From Apricaphanius iberus (lineage: Eukaryota > Chordata > Actinopteri > Cyprinodontiformes > Aphaniidae): a stretch of 64,000 bases of DNA. Below are positions 9,540 through 20,400 of the stretch, one piece after another (position 1 is the first letter of the stretch; each line of letters opens with the position of its first letter). The notes below the pieces were generated by a model, which saw only the letters and a program-made list of their open reading frames with translations, searched no databases and was not told where the DNA came from. The translations under genes were made by a program, and so were the position numbers. The stretch covers positions 1,319,501 through 1,383,500 of the forward strand of contig JAPXFQ010000074.1 in NCBI GenBank assembly GCA_028564705.1, in the 5' to 3' direction.

Positions 9540-12500
9540 TTAATAATCTAAGACCTTCTGCTCTTGCTTAGTATATATATCTCAAAGCATGATCAAAAAT
9601 ACACACAAAAACAACTGTGCCTTACAGCAACCTGAATGTATGAGGTTGACCCAACATGTTTATATTTAATTCACTCAACAAAATTCATTAAAGAATATCA
9701 ACCCAATTCAGTTGGGTGGAAATTGTTTGTTTTTTAGTGTATTGGTTAGATGGACAGTTTTTGCAGTGTTCATGCACAAAGTCATACTTTCACGACTTCT
9801 TACCCGTCGTCTCAGGGAAAGGTAATTCTACAAAGTTCTGACCAAGAATTGTGAACACAAATTAAAGTCAGATTTTTCAGATACAAGTTGTTTACAAAAC
9901 TTAAAACCATGTATAACTTTCCCTCTGTTCCCATATTCTGCTCCAGGTTCTTCAGGTCAACTCCATAAAATCATAACTAAATATACTGAAATATGTTTTA
10001 ACAATACAAAATATAAAAATGTGTATAAATATTTTCATAAGGCACTGAATGTCATATTGTTAGACTTTATTAATTTTGGTATAAAGATACAAAAGGTTTT
10101 ACATGTGACAATGTGATTTGATGAGAACGATGACATATTTTATGCTAGTATCGGGCAGTGTGGCCACATATCTTTGAATTCTTTCACAGATGGAACTCAA
10201 AATTAGAAACTGAGTAAGGAGTTCTAACTGTGACCGTCTTTAACTTTGCTAAACAATGACCTGCAGCCATTGCTGAGACTGATCCTGAAAGCAACTGCAG
10301 TCTACCATCCAGCACTGTGTTTCAGCGTCTGTCCAATCCGTCAGACGGAGAATGAAGAGACTCGGTAGGAGGGACAGACCCACCACAATCACTCCACTAA
10401 TCTGCTCCCAATCCTCTTACCACTCCCCTGCCGCTATTTCTGTTCTCTTTCTGTGTCGGCGGATGTGACATCACATGTCAACAGCCTTATTCTAGATTAC
10501 ACACACACACTGATAAACACACTCCAAACACTAGTAATCTGACAGTGAGACACAAATTACTATAAACTGTATAATTATACAAGTCCCTTTGCAAGTATTG
10601 CTAAAGATGAAAGGAATGCCCAAGCATGTTTGTCTGTTATATAAACTTATGATGTGCATTCAGCTATTATACATAAAAATAAAACTGGTGACTTGATTTA
10701 CTTTTATTGTTCTAGTTCATCTGATCTAGATCACATTTTCTATCTTTTCATAAACTCCATAAACAGAGGCCGGCCACCACAATAAACACTTAAAGTTTGT
10801 GACTTGCAGATTTTATACCAAGAAAAGCTTCTTCAAAGTACTTTATTTGTCCCCAAGGGGCAATTTAAAAGCTTCTTTAGTGTGCATAAATATGCATAAA
10901 TATGCATATATATGCGTGCCGAAGAAACCTTTTCTTGATTTGCATGTTCAACCAGAACCCCTTCTATTCTGTCTTTCTATAGAGTTTGACGACGCATAAA
11001 TCAAAATCTTACATATTTAGGCTTACGTAATTAAAATGAACTGGACTATATTACTTTTAACGTACATTCCTAGTAGTCTAAATACGAAGTTTCTAAAACC
11101 TTTAGTCTGTCTATAAAAACATAAAACTATACATTTTTCTGAATTTTGCAGACATGAGGACCACCTCAGATTGAGACAAGCGTGAAAAGCAAGATATTGT
11201 GACTGGTGACACTTGGATGAAATTATTTCATAGTGACTATGTATCTTTTGAAACCGTTTGTAATTTATTAAATCTTCACATCGAATTCTTAATTTTGTTT
11301 TAAATATATTTAAAACCGGTTAATTCATCAGACACATCTAGATTATAAATGTTCTCAAAGAGCCTGGTTGTGGCAGAATGTATTGCTAAAAAAAATAATT
11401 ATTAAAATATTGCTTTCTCTGAATTTGATGAGAATTTAAAAAAAATGTTTAACCTCTTTCCATGCTGGTGTCATTTGGCACTGTATAAATACAATATGAT
11501 TTGATTTAATGATAAAATATATAATTTAACCACCACAACTGTTATCTTCAAATTCTAGTTATGTAACCCCCTAGAGTCGAGAGGGGCCAAATAAATTTGT
11601 GATCTAGATTCTAGACAAACTAAATCTATATATGTGGTTCCAAATGTTTTAATCTTTTTTTTTTTACTGAAAGGTGGATCCTTCTGTCTCTACTCTGGGT
11701 GGAGCACAACTTCAGCTGCTGTTCAGCTAACAGTGGTGCTCATACAATTTCATATTTATATGGATAACTCAGGGGAATACATAAATAAGGAATAAATAAA
11801 AGTTGCTGAGTTTTTTTTGAGGTTTTGAACTTTTTGAGGTTTTGAACATGAACAAGTTCATTGTTGAACTGTTCATTTCTGTAGCGGTAAAGTTCAACTA
11901 ACAAATACTCAACCAAACCAACTCAACCATTCTTGTAATTACTAGAATTTGCACACAAAAAAAACATATATTTTGTCTGTCTGATTAAATAATTTTCAAC
12001 AAGTAAATCAGATTTCGGATCTAATCTCATCAGTTTGTAAGACACTGCAGGAACCAAACCATCTTCAGACCCCTATCAGCCTCTATATAAACTTCTGGTT
12101 TCGTTACAATCAGTGGTTATTGCACTGGTTCTGTATTTTTGATCTGTTTGTGTTGTTATATGTTTTCTAATATCTATTTATGTATATATGTGTCATAGAT
12201 CCCAAACAAATGCTGTCTCAATTGGTTGCATGCTATTTAGGATAAACTGAAATTAATCTGTCTTTGACATTTCGGGTTAGGTTTCATGTTTTACCTGATT
12301 TATGGTACATTCTTAATCTCTTAAAAAATGTGATGGCATATTTTCAGCGTTTCAAGGTTGGATCTACGAGTAAATGAACCCAACATCATCTTTGCCTTTT
12401 TATTTTAAAACCAAATTAAATGAATGCAAGTAAACTGAGACGGAATGAGTGTTAAAAATCAGTTTGGGGTTTCGACAGAAGCAGATCTCCCACTGTTGTC

Positions 12501-12885
12501 TTTCTCTGAGAAAGCTGCCACGGCAGTTAATCCGACAAAGATTAGAGAGGCAGGATTTACACCGACCAAGGTCTCCCAACAAACAGCAGAATGGTGGTTC
12601 CATACATGCCGCATTTCAATAGAACCTTGATAAACTGACTTAAATTAGCATCAAGGATGTCAGAGACAACGGCGGTTAAAGAAACCTGCATCAACAGATG
12701 ACATTTTATCGACAATAATCCGCCCATTTTTGGACTCTCTGCCGGCGCGCCTCACGCACCTCACAGAAGCACCAACTCCCCAGTGAACATCTCTTCAGAG
12801 AGCCTTGCCTAAACAAAACCCAGTTCTTATTTTTCACATAACTAAAACGTATTTCTAAAAAACCAAGAAAAAAAACTGTTCTTAC
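9540..12885. other. stxbp1 intron 1, remaining sequence
   Basis: AT-rich sequence with no recognised gene. The only dated insertion seen is the short LINE tail at 10834-10866. A purine/CpG-poor region at about 10250-10480 has higher GC but no clear coding potential. Confidence 0.5.
10834..10866 (-). mobile_element. 33-bp LINE 3'-tail insertion with 11-bp target duplication
   Basis: The 33-bp insert reads, on the minus strand, AAATTGCCCCTTGGGGACAA then ATAAAGTACTTTG, a fish LINE 3' end of the type also at 56915-56958. It is flanked by exact copies of AAAAGCTTCTT at 10823-10833 and 10867-10877. Confidence 0.75.
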
Positions 12886-12922
12886 TTTCTCCAACAATGG
12901 CTTTTAATCCAAGTGGTGCCAT
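12886..12922 (-). CDS. stxbp1: stxbp1 (Munc18-1) coding exon 1
   Basis: This is the first coding exon of syntaxin-binding protein 1, the Sec1/Munc18 protein that clasps syntaxin-1 and is required for synaptic vesicle docking and fusion at the presynaptic membrane. Read on the minus strand it encodes MAPLGLKAIVGE plus the first base of a Lys codon, then a GTAAG donor at 12881-12885. The mammalian protein starts MAPIGLKAVVGEK, and the human exon likewise ends at coding base 37. The ATG has A at -3 and G at +4, a good initiation context. No other start competes. The next exon lies 9.1 kb further left. The gene is divergent to niban2, as in human. Whether this is the teleost a or b co-orthologue was not determined. 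STXBP2 is less likely because exon 3 carries the STXBP1-type VLVVD stretch. Confidence 0.95.
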
Positions 12923-13060
12923 GATGCGTCCTCTCCGCACTGCGCGCAACTCCGACTCCTGCTGCGTTTATCTGGACACACAGACTTCCGTTCCAAATTA
13001 AAAGCCGGCCCAAACGTTATAATGTCATTCATAAACATGCTGCATTGAATCTGGAATTAT
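12923..13060 (-). promoter_or_regulatory. stxbp1 5' UTR and proximal promoter (inferred)
   Basis: This is the sequence immediately upstream of the stxbp1 start codon. It holds a small cluster of CpG dinucleotides (around 12925-12970 and near 13005) in otherwise AT-rich DNA. No TATA box at a convincing distance was identified and the transcription start cannot be placed from sequence alone. The call rests on position only. Confidence 0.4.
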
Positions 13061-13537
13061 TTTTGGTATCACATTTCATAGAAGCGGCGGCCTTTTCTAA
13101 GAGGGTGTAAATTAGCTTTAAACATTTTGGATGTGTTTATGCATTTTTCTATATGGTCGATCTGTTTTCTTGTGTCCTTAATCACTTCACTCGGAGTGGA
13201 TCCGTTTTTTATTTAACCTTAACATTCTATCTTCCACTAAATTTAGACTATTCTCACCTGGCCTGCCAAGTTGTTATTATTGCAACGTAAAATAGGCCTA
13301 TCCATCTTCCTTTAGTTCCTGCAGAGAGTCCTGCTTTATTTTGTTTCACTGGACTTGCTGCAGCATTCAAAGGGCTGGACGGCCTTCAGTGGCTTTGTCA
13401 CGCCATGTGTACTGAATTAAAAAAACAATGTGTTCCATCTTTAGCTGGTGCTGGATGAACATGAAGGTTCAAAGAAAAAAATAAAGAAAAAATGCACGCA
13501 AGAACAACAAAACAGGGAATCTCAAGGAACATAAGTG

Positions 13538-14276
13538 TTCAATTCAATTCACTTTTATTTATAGCGCCAATTCACAACAAATTTCATCTCACGGCACTTT
13601 ACAACAAAAGTCATTTCAATACACTTATACAAACATTCCAATCAGTTAAAAGTTTTCTATGTAAGGAATCCCAGCTACAACTTCTGTCTTGTCTAAATTT
13701 AAAAGTAGAAAATTTAGAGTCATCCAGGTTTTTATGTCTTCAAGACATGCTTGTAATCTACCTAACTGTTTGGTTATATCAGGTTTTATGGATAAAAATA
13801 ATTGTGAATCATCAGCATAACTGTGGAAATTCATTCCATGTTGTCTAATTATTTTATCAATTGGAAGCATATATATAGTGAAGAGAATCGGTCAAAGCAC
13901 AGAACCCTGTGGTACTCCACAAGTATCTCTTGAGTGTGAAGAAGATTTATCATTTATGTGAACAAACTGGAAACTGTTGGACAGATATAATTTAAACCAG
14001 CCTAGTGCTGTTCCCTTTATCCCTACAACATGTTCAAGCCTTTCTGAGAGAATATTATGATTCACTGTGTCAAAAGCAACACTGGTTGGTATTGGGTCTA
14101 ACGTAAGTTGAAGGTTTAGATAAAGCTAATATTTGTGATATTTCCGAAAGTTCAACAGAATCAAAACTGTACAGACATAAACATGGTTCTACAGTTCTCT
14201 CTGATACTGCCTCATTTACTGAACGGGAGTTAATGAAGTTTGGGAGAATGCCAAAAGGACCTGCACAGACTTGAAA
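13538..14276 (-). mobile_element. L2-clade LINE, internally deleted
   Basis: Minus-strand L2 beginning with the 3' tail. After GGAATCCCAGC it jumps directly to reverse-transcriptase coding sequence (NFHSYADDSQLFLS contains the YADD active-site motif), skipping about 1.2 kb present in the copy at 22887-25446. A second deletion lies near 14075-14085. It sits in the stxbp1-niban2 intergenic region. Confidence 0.8.
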
Positions 14277-17089
14277 TTAAATTGAATTAAGCAGACCCTG
14301 TTCACTTTCCCTGTATAAGGACAGATGATGACCTTAGTTAGATTTGGGGCCATATAAAACAAACAGGATTCAAGGTAAATCAAGGGAGCCAGAATTATTT
14401 TTTAAAGACATACTCTAATAATGTTTCTAACCATCTTCACCCAAGCTGAAAACATATCCTTTTCTCCCAGCTATAATGGTAAATTCTACATTTAATCATT
14501 TAATAATTCTGCTATTGCTAGCAGACAAACAAACCCTGGCAAAAAACATAACCTCCTTAAGGGGAGGTAGCCTAATTATAGCATGTAGAAACAGCTTTTA
14601 AGTCTCTCACATTTTATGGCAGATAAAGAATGCATGGAGGGCTCCTGTGAAGCTTTCTGTAGCTGAAAATCCGAGGGTTTAGAAAGCTAACGAAAACCTT
14701 TTGCGTCCACCAGAGGGCAGCAGAGGCCAAAATAAATAGCAAACTATTTCATAGAGGAGATAAAGCCAATACCAGGTCTGAGCCATGTTAGTGACTTTTT
14801 ATAATCTAGATACTTTCAGTTGCTTTCAGTTGCAGTTGACCAGAAAAAACTGCAGTCATTTAAAGTGCTGCAAGGAGCTCCAGCACCTCCAATCCACTGC
14901 CAACCAACCACATACAATCCAAGATTTAACGTGAGAAACTGAGCTCCAGTTGTTCTCCACTGAAACTGCTAACTAACTGCTGACAAAAAAGACCAAACCT
15001 GAAACATTTGCTTGCTATTACAAGAGCCTCAGCGACCACCAGTGTGTGACTACAGAATGCAGCTTTAAACGGTCCTCTAATGCACTCCAGATGGATGATG
15101 CAAACAGCCAATAGGAAGAAAGACACACTGCATCTAAATTCCGGAATGGGAAACATTAACTTTTTCTTGGTATCACAACTGTGAGCTTTGATCAAATTGC
15201 TTTGTGTCCCACTGATGTTCTTATCTTACAACAGTAGATATCATTTTCATGTATGTGTATTCAGTTTGCCCTTTTACAAGAGTTTTCCATACAAGGCTAA
15301 CCGACCTGTTACATTGTTCAACTGATTAAAGGTAACCAGCTTTACAAGAGCAGAAGGCATTCAGGGACCGAAAATAATGCAGTAATCTTAGCGACAGCTT
15401 TTTTCCTGACCATCAGTCTGGATAGCAATAAAGATTCAATTTCACAGATGTGAATCTAAATAAACTACAAGAGGTCTGGTGTAGTGGAACGGGAAATAAA
15501 GGAAGATGTTTGGTCATGTTGTTTGACTTTCATCAACAGGACCTGTGTGTCCTGCCATTATTTAATCAATCATGAACTCCTCTGGGAAACTCAGCAGTAA
15601 TTCTAAAAGTGAACAACAGAAAGGACATGAACAAGGCGTTGTAATGGCTCAGTCAATGTCTAGACATTAGTCTGGTGTTTCATTTTTGAAAATTCCTCAG
15701 TGGGACTTAAAGAGAGCTGTTCACAATAAATCTGAGAAAATTAGAATTAACGTTATGACAAGGCTCAATTGTCAAATTAAAATTAACCTTTGAATATAAC
15801 AACCTTTAAAAAGGTATTGAACATGCTTTTCAATAAGCCAACATTTATGTATTAAAAAGTAATTTTTTTATGGTCTGATATAATATTCTAAATGTTGTGT
15901 TTTTATGAGGCCTAAGAAAAAAGTATTATAATTAACATGAAAACATCAGTCTATGTGAAATTAATCTATTTAATGTGTCTCTCTTGGTGAAATGAATAAA
16001 CTTTTCTATAATATTTTAATTAAACTGAGACATACCTGTACATAACACCTAAAGATTAACAAACTGAAGCAATGATGGAAGTAAGAGTGGAGGAAATGTC
16101 ACCCGAAACGACACCAGTTTATGTGCTTCAGCATCAGTCATGTATAATTCTAGATCCTGTTCAGTCATGAAATATTTCATTTTTCATTCCCAGCTTGCTA
16201 CTCATTTAGTTTACATTTTAACATGAAATATGAACATGTGTTGTGTAGCATTCTGTTGTTGTTCATAATTAGTTAGATCTGATTCTATTTACAGGCCCGC
16301 TGACTGACAGTTAACTTTTTGTGTTTTAAAATGCAAATTCTTACAAGCACATACAGGTGGCCAGCTGGTGAGGACAACTTTAACAGCACCTGGAGGTTCC
16401 TGGTTCAATTCCCCTTCCTCAGCGGGGTTTCATCATCTGGCTAACCAAGTCTGTGTGCACACAGCTGTGGAGTGGGAGAGGCTGCTGTGGGGGGGCAACT
16501 TTGTGGAGGGAGGTGCTGATAGGACACAAACACTGCTTACAGATAATAAAACTCCAGGTTTTACTTCCTCAGAAAATGTGAATATTACACAAGATTAATA
16601 TTTATTTATTTATTTGATTAAAGAAGTGATCTTTTATGGTCTAAACAATGATGGAGAAAAGTTCTGGTTCAACAGGATAATGGGATCATCAGGAGTTGGT
16701 TCCCACGACTTTCTCTTGGAATTAGATCCTGGGTGTCATGTGACTCTGACGGAGTTACCAATGGCCTCCATAGTGGTTTCTATTGCTCAGTTAGTATGAT
16801 TGGTCCTGATTAACCCTTGTAAGCCTGATACTCCCAACCAAGTTTCAGAACTGAAGAGCTGCCTGATTAGAGATTTAATGTCTGATTAGAGATTTGATCA
16901 TTAAACAACTAAAAATATCAATGTGTTCAATGTAGTATTTTTAAGTGAAATAAATGATGCAGCTGTAAATTAATTTGAAAAAAAAATTGTGAGGATCTTG
17001 CATAAATAAAATGTGTGCTGGCTGGTTAAATTCTATGACTGTTTTTTAATTTATTTTATGAATATATTAGACCATTAACAATACCGGCG

Positions 17090-17401
17090 GTGACTCTTCA
17101 AACCTGGATGAGAAGCGCTACTTCCCTACAGGACCTGAACGCACCGAAACAGGAGGGTGGGAGTTTCCCTCCTACTTTAACTGAGGGTGTGCCTCTTCAA
17201 GAGAAAAAGTCCTCTGGAGGTTTGCAAGTCAGATTGCAAGTTGTTTTCCATTTTCTTCGCCGTGCCACCCAGGGGTTTGGAGCCTGTCTGCTGTCAGCTG
17301 CGTGGGTTGTGGTGGAGTGGAGGCCACAGAGCGTGGTAGTCTTAAAAGTGTTCTTGAAGACCTACTGTGGCGTCTGATCGGGACTTTGACACTGTTCTGC
17401 A
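17090..17401 (+). promoter_or_regulatory. niban2 5' UTR and promoter region (inferred)
   Basis: This 310-bp stretch directly upstream of the niban2 ATG is more GC-rich than its surroundings and has scattered CpGs. An ORF starting at 17090 stops at 17377 before the niban2 start, so it does not extend the protein. The niban2 ATG has G at -3 and G at +4. The transcription start was not identified. Confidence 0.4.
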
Positions 17402-17456
17402 ATGGGGGACGTTGTTTCCAGTCACCTGGATGAAGCCAAGCGGGAGATAATCTCAG
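17402..17456 (+). CDS. niban2: niban2 (FAM129B) coding exon 1
   Basis: This is the first coding exon of Niban apoptosis regulator 2 (Niban-like protein 1, MINERVA), a PH-domain protein of cytosol and cell-cell junctions. In mammals it is a target of RAF-MEK-ERK signalling and restrains apoptosis. The exon encodes MGDVVSSHLDEAKREIIS plus one base, followed by a GTGAG donor at 17457. Human NIBAN2 begins MGDVLSTHLDDARRQ. Gly2 with Ser6 fits an N-myristoylation signal. The similarity is clearly closer to NIBAN2 than to NIBAN1 (MGGSASS). Exon 2 follows after a 25.4-kb intron. Orientation is divergent to stxbp1, as in human. Teleosts can carry two copies, and which one this is was not determined. 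Confidence 0.95.
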
Positions 17457-20400
17457 GTGAGAAGCGTGTCAGACGGGCTCTGGCGTCCTGGTACATGTGC
17501 GCTTTTACGCCTCGTCAGTTTACAGAGGGAGTCTGCTCAGGTTCTGTTCTCAGAGAGAAATGTTAGTGGAGAATTAGTCTGAGAGGAGCACCCTGTTTGA
17601 ACGGATTCGGTTATTTTGCTGAACTGCTGGGTTTACCAGCCGTGAAATAAAACGGAGGTGGAGACCGAAGTTTGAAGACATAAACTGCCACTCTGCTCAT
17701 ATCCCGCTTTAAAAAAAAAATTGCATCACACTTTTTCTTCAATCCCTGTTCAGTCTATCCAACTGAATACATACAGTAGTGGCATTGTGTTAATGCATAC
17801 TTCTGATGAAACATATAATCCTGTCGTTCTGGGCAAAACCCCCCCAAATTACAAGCTGATGACCTTTCATTTCTCCTTTTTGTGTTTGCCAACCTTAGTT
17901 TTGTGTGTGACCCATTATTCCAAAATGTTTTTGTGGCCATTGGCTGTAGTATTAATTATTCATATTGTAAATGTAGGTATCTGGATCTGTTCTTGCTGCT
18001 GTTTTTGCTGGTTGGTTTGTCCTCTTGGTCAGGAAGATTTCCCTTTCTGACAAAACATTTTTAGGAAGCTCATCAGTTCATTTTTCTTAATTCTTCTAGT
18101 CAGGGGTTCATGATACAAATATTTGAATATAGGTTTATGAGTATATCTAGAACTTGGAGCTAAAGTTTTCAATCAGCAGCTGAAAGTTTCTTTGGATTTA
18201 AATTAGAAAAACCAATCAACTAAAAGTCGGCGATACTCTAAGCATCCAGCCTGGCCTTTGTTTCAGTGTTTGAGTTGCAGACATGCAGATAAGTGAAAGT
18301 GGCCTTTTGTGTTATGGAAGAGCCATTTCTGCCCTCTCTGTTGATTTAATCACAGCTTATTAACCAAGGCTAACTTTACAGGAAGCACTGTTGTCAGGTT
18401 AAAGGAATCATGCTTTCCAATGCCAACCCCTGTCACTGTTTTAATCTTGTTAAGCATTGTTTGCTCCATGCCAGCCAAAGAGTGATGGTTCTGTCTTTAT
18501 AATTGGTGAATGACTGCCTGATTGGTTCCCTTCATTTACCTTGAAACTAATGATACCAGCAAACTGTAAGCTTCAGTTCTTCCACATCAACTCAACTCCT
18601 CATGTGGCCTGTTGGAACTTGTCCTGGTGAAGTCGGCTCTTCAGCACAGATGACTTATGCAGATAAACGTCTAGAACAATGTTTGGAAGAGGACAAACAA
18701 AATCAACCATGACATGACAAAAACAAACCTTCCTAATTGGTACCAAGCCCCTCAAAGCAGTTAATGATGGGATGGGACCTAGATGGAGCAGAACAGTTTG
18801 TCCAGCTTGTCTGAACAAGGGTTTGGAGAATCTGGAGGCCAAGGTGAATACCACCAGTACCGTACGCTGCTGTTCTAACAGCCGTCTGAGGAGATTGTTT
18901 GGATAAAACCATGCATTTAGTTAGACACATCTTAGTAGATTTAAAAGTCAGCCAGCTCACAGGCAGGAGAGTGATATCAAAATAAACAGTTTGTACTATT
19001 CACACAAACCTCTGCCTTTAAAAAGTCTTAAGCTAGACTGATGAATTACCCTCAACATGTCACTCAAAGTATTTTAATAAGTTGTTGGCTATAGAATCCT
19101 CTGCCTCCAGATGAGTTTGTTTTTTTACTCTGGCCCTAACAAAGTGTTGCTGCTGAGACAGAACCAGTTTGTTAGTATCAGCGCTTATGAGATGTGAAAA
19201 CAGGAAAACGGATGCCTAACAAGCATGCACAAGTATCAAGTTAACATAGCAACTGGTTTGGTGGAAAAACTCTACAAACATAAAATGGCTGCATCCAAAG
19301 CTTCCCAGCAAAACCTTAGTTGAAATTCCCCAGTACCCAATCGGTTAATCTTCTTCCCACAATGCATCCTGATAACGTGTCTTTCCCAGGTAAACGACGA
19401 ACGTTGACACAAACATCCACATTTGGTGAAGGAAACTGATTCATAAGATGTCATGAATCGCATGTCTGGGGTTCACAATTTGGTGTTAAAATTCCAAAGC
19501 ATCGACTGTGAGACCTGAATGGGGGAGTGGGCGTGCCTCGCATGGCCAGATCCAGCAACAATGAGGTCTAGCATAACCTATTGGTGATCATACTGTTTCA
19601 GTTAAAAGGGATAAAATATTACAAATAATTGTGAATAAAATTAATACTACCTGCAAAACGTTATTCATGTTCTATACACCAGAAAAAAAAACAACTATAA
19701 AGTTTTATAAAGAGAAATGGGGCATGGAAGAAGCACTCTGTTTTCTAGTTTGATGCTTTAACTGAGCAAAACTTCCAGCCTTTATTTTGTCCCAGAGGAT
19801 CTGAAGCACTAAAATGTGAAACTTCAAGGTTTAAAAAAAAAAAACATGTGTTGTGTGTTAAATGACATATTTTTTATAGGTTCCTTTTGTGAGGAGGAAT
19901 GGACAATAAAATAAATGATCAGGTCCAGTTTAGAGAGAACTGTGGAAAACAGTTTACAGTAGTGGCCTAAAACCATACGAAACATTATCCTCTCTGTGTA
20001 GACTTCCAGTATTTTTAACATCTTTGAAACTATGGCCTGTTGACTTGCTCTTGCAATATGAAGTATTATATTTCTTCACTACAATGATTTCCCAATCTTT
20101 ACATACATTTGAGGCACAGATCCAGCTGTCTTTTCACAGCAATATGGACTGCAGAAACTTATGTTACAAGCTAAATATCAGGTCTGCCTTTAGTAGCCTG
20201 TTAGCAGTGGGACCCACTAAAAAAAGTTTATCAAATGTGGAATCTGAGGAATGTATGAAAAAGTCTGTGAGAGCATGTGTGTGCACAGGGTCAGATGGAA
20301 ACTTCCTGGCCTTGAGTGCACAGCCTGCGCCACATGGACCCTGCAGTCGAGACGAGATGAGTGCCAGCCTGGATTTCTCATTAAACACACCACAAAGCTG

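Larger units (their letters stand above)
1..12922 (-). other. stxbp1: stxbp1 gene, 5' part (exons 1-3 and introns 1-3)
   Basis: Span of the stxbp1 portion in the window. Three coding exons total 169 nt (56 codons plus 1 nt). Intron 1 is 3767-12885, intron 2 is 3606-3716, and intron 3 runs from 3523 off the left edge. The full-length protein is about 600 residues in vertebrates, so less than a tenth of the coding sequence is here. All repeats listed between 1 and 12885 are intronic to this gene, and those on the plus strand are antisense to it. Confidence 0.9.
12923..17401. other. stxbp1-niban2 divergent intergenic region
   Basis: About 4.5 kb lies between the two start codons of the head-to-head gene pair. 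It contains an internally deleted L2 LINE (13538-14276). The rest, including 14277-17089, shows no recognisable gene: ORFs here are short, lack family signatures and look like chance. Promoters and 5' UTRs of both genes should lie within it. Confidence 0.6.

Noticed and set aside
16360..16430. tRNA-like B-box GGTTCAATTCC
   Set aside because: No convincing A-box at the right spacing and no acceptor-stem pairing; one short motif is not enough.
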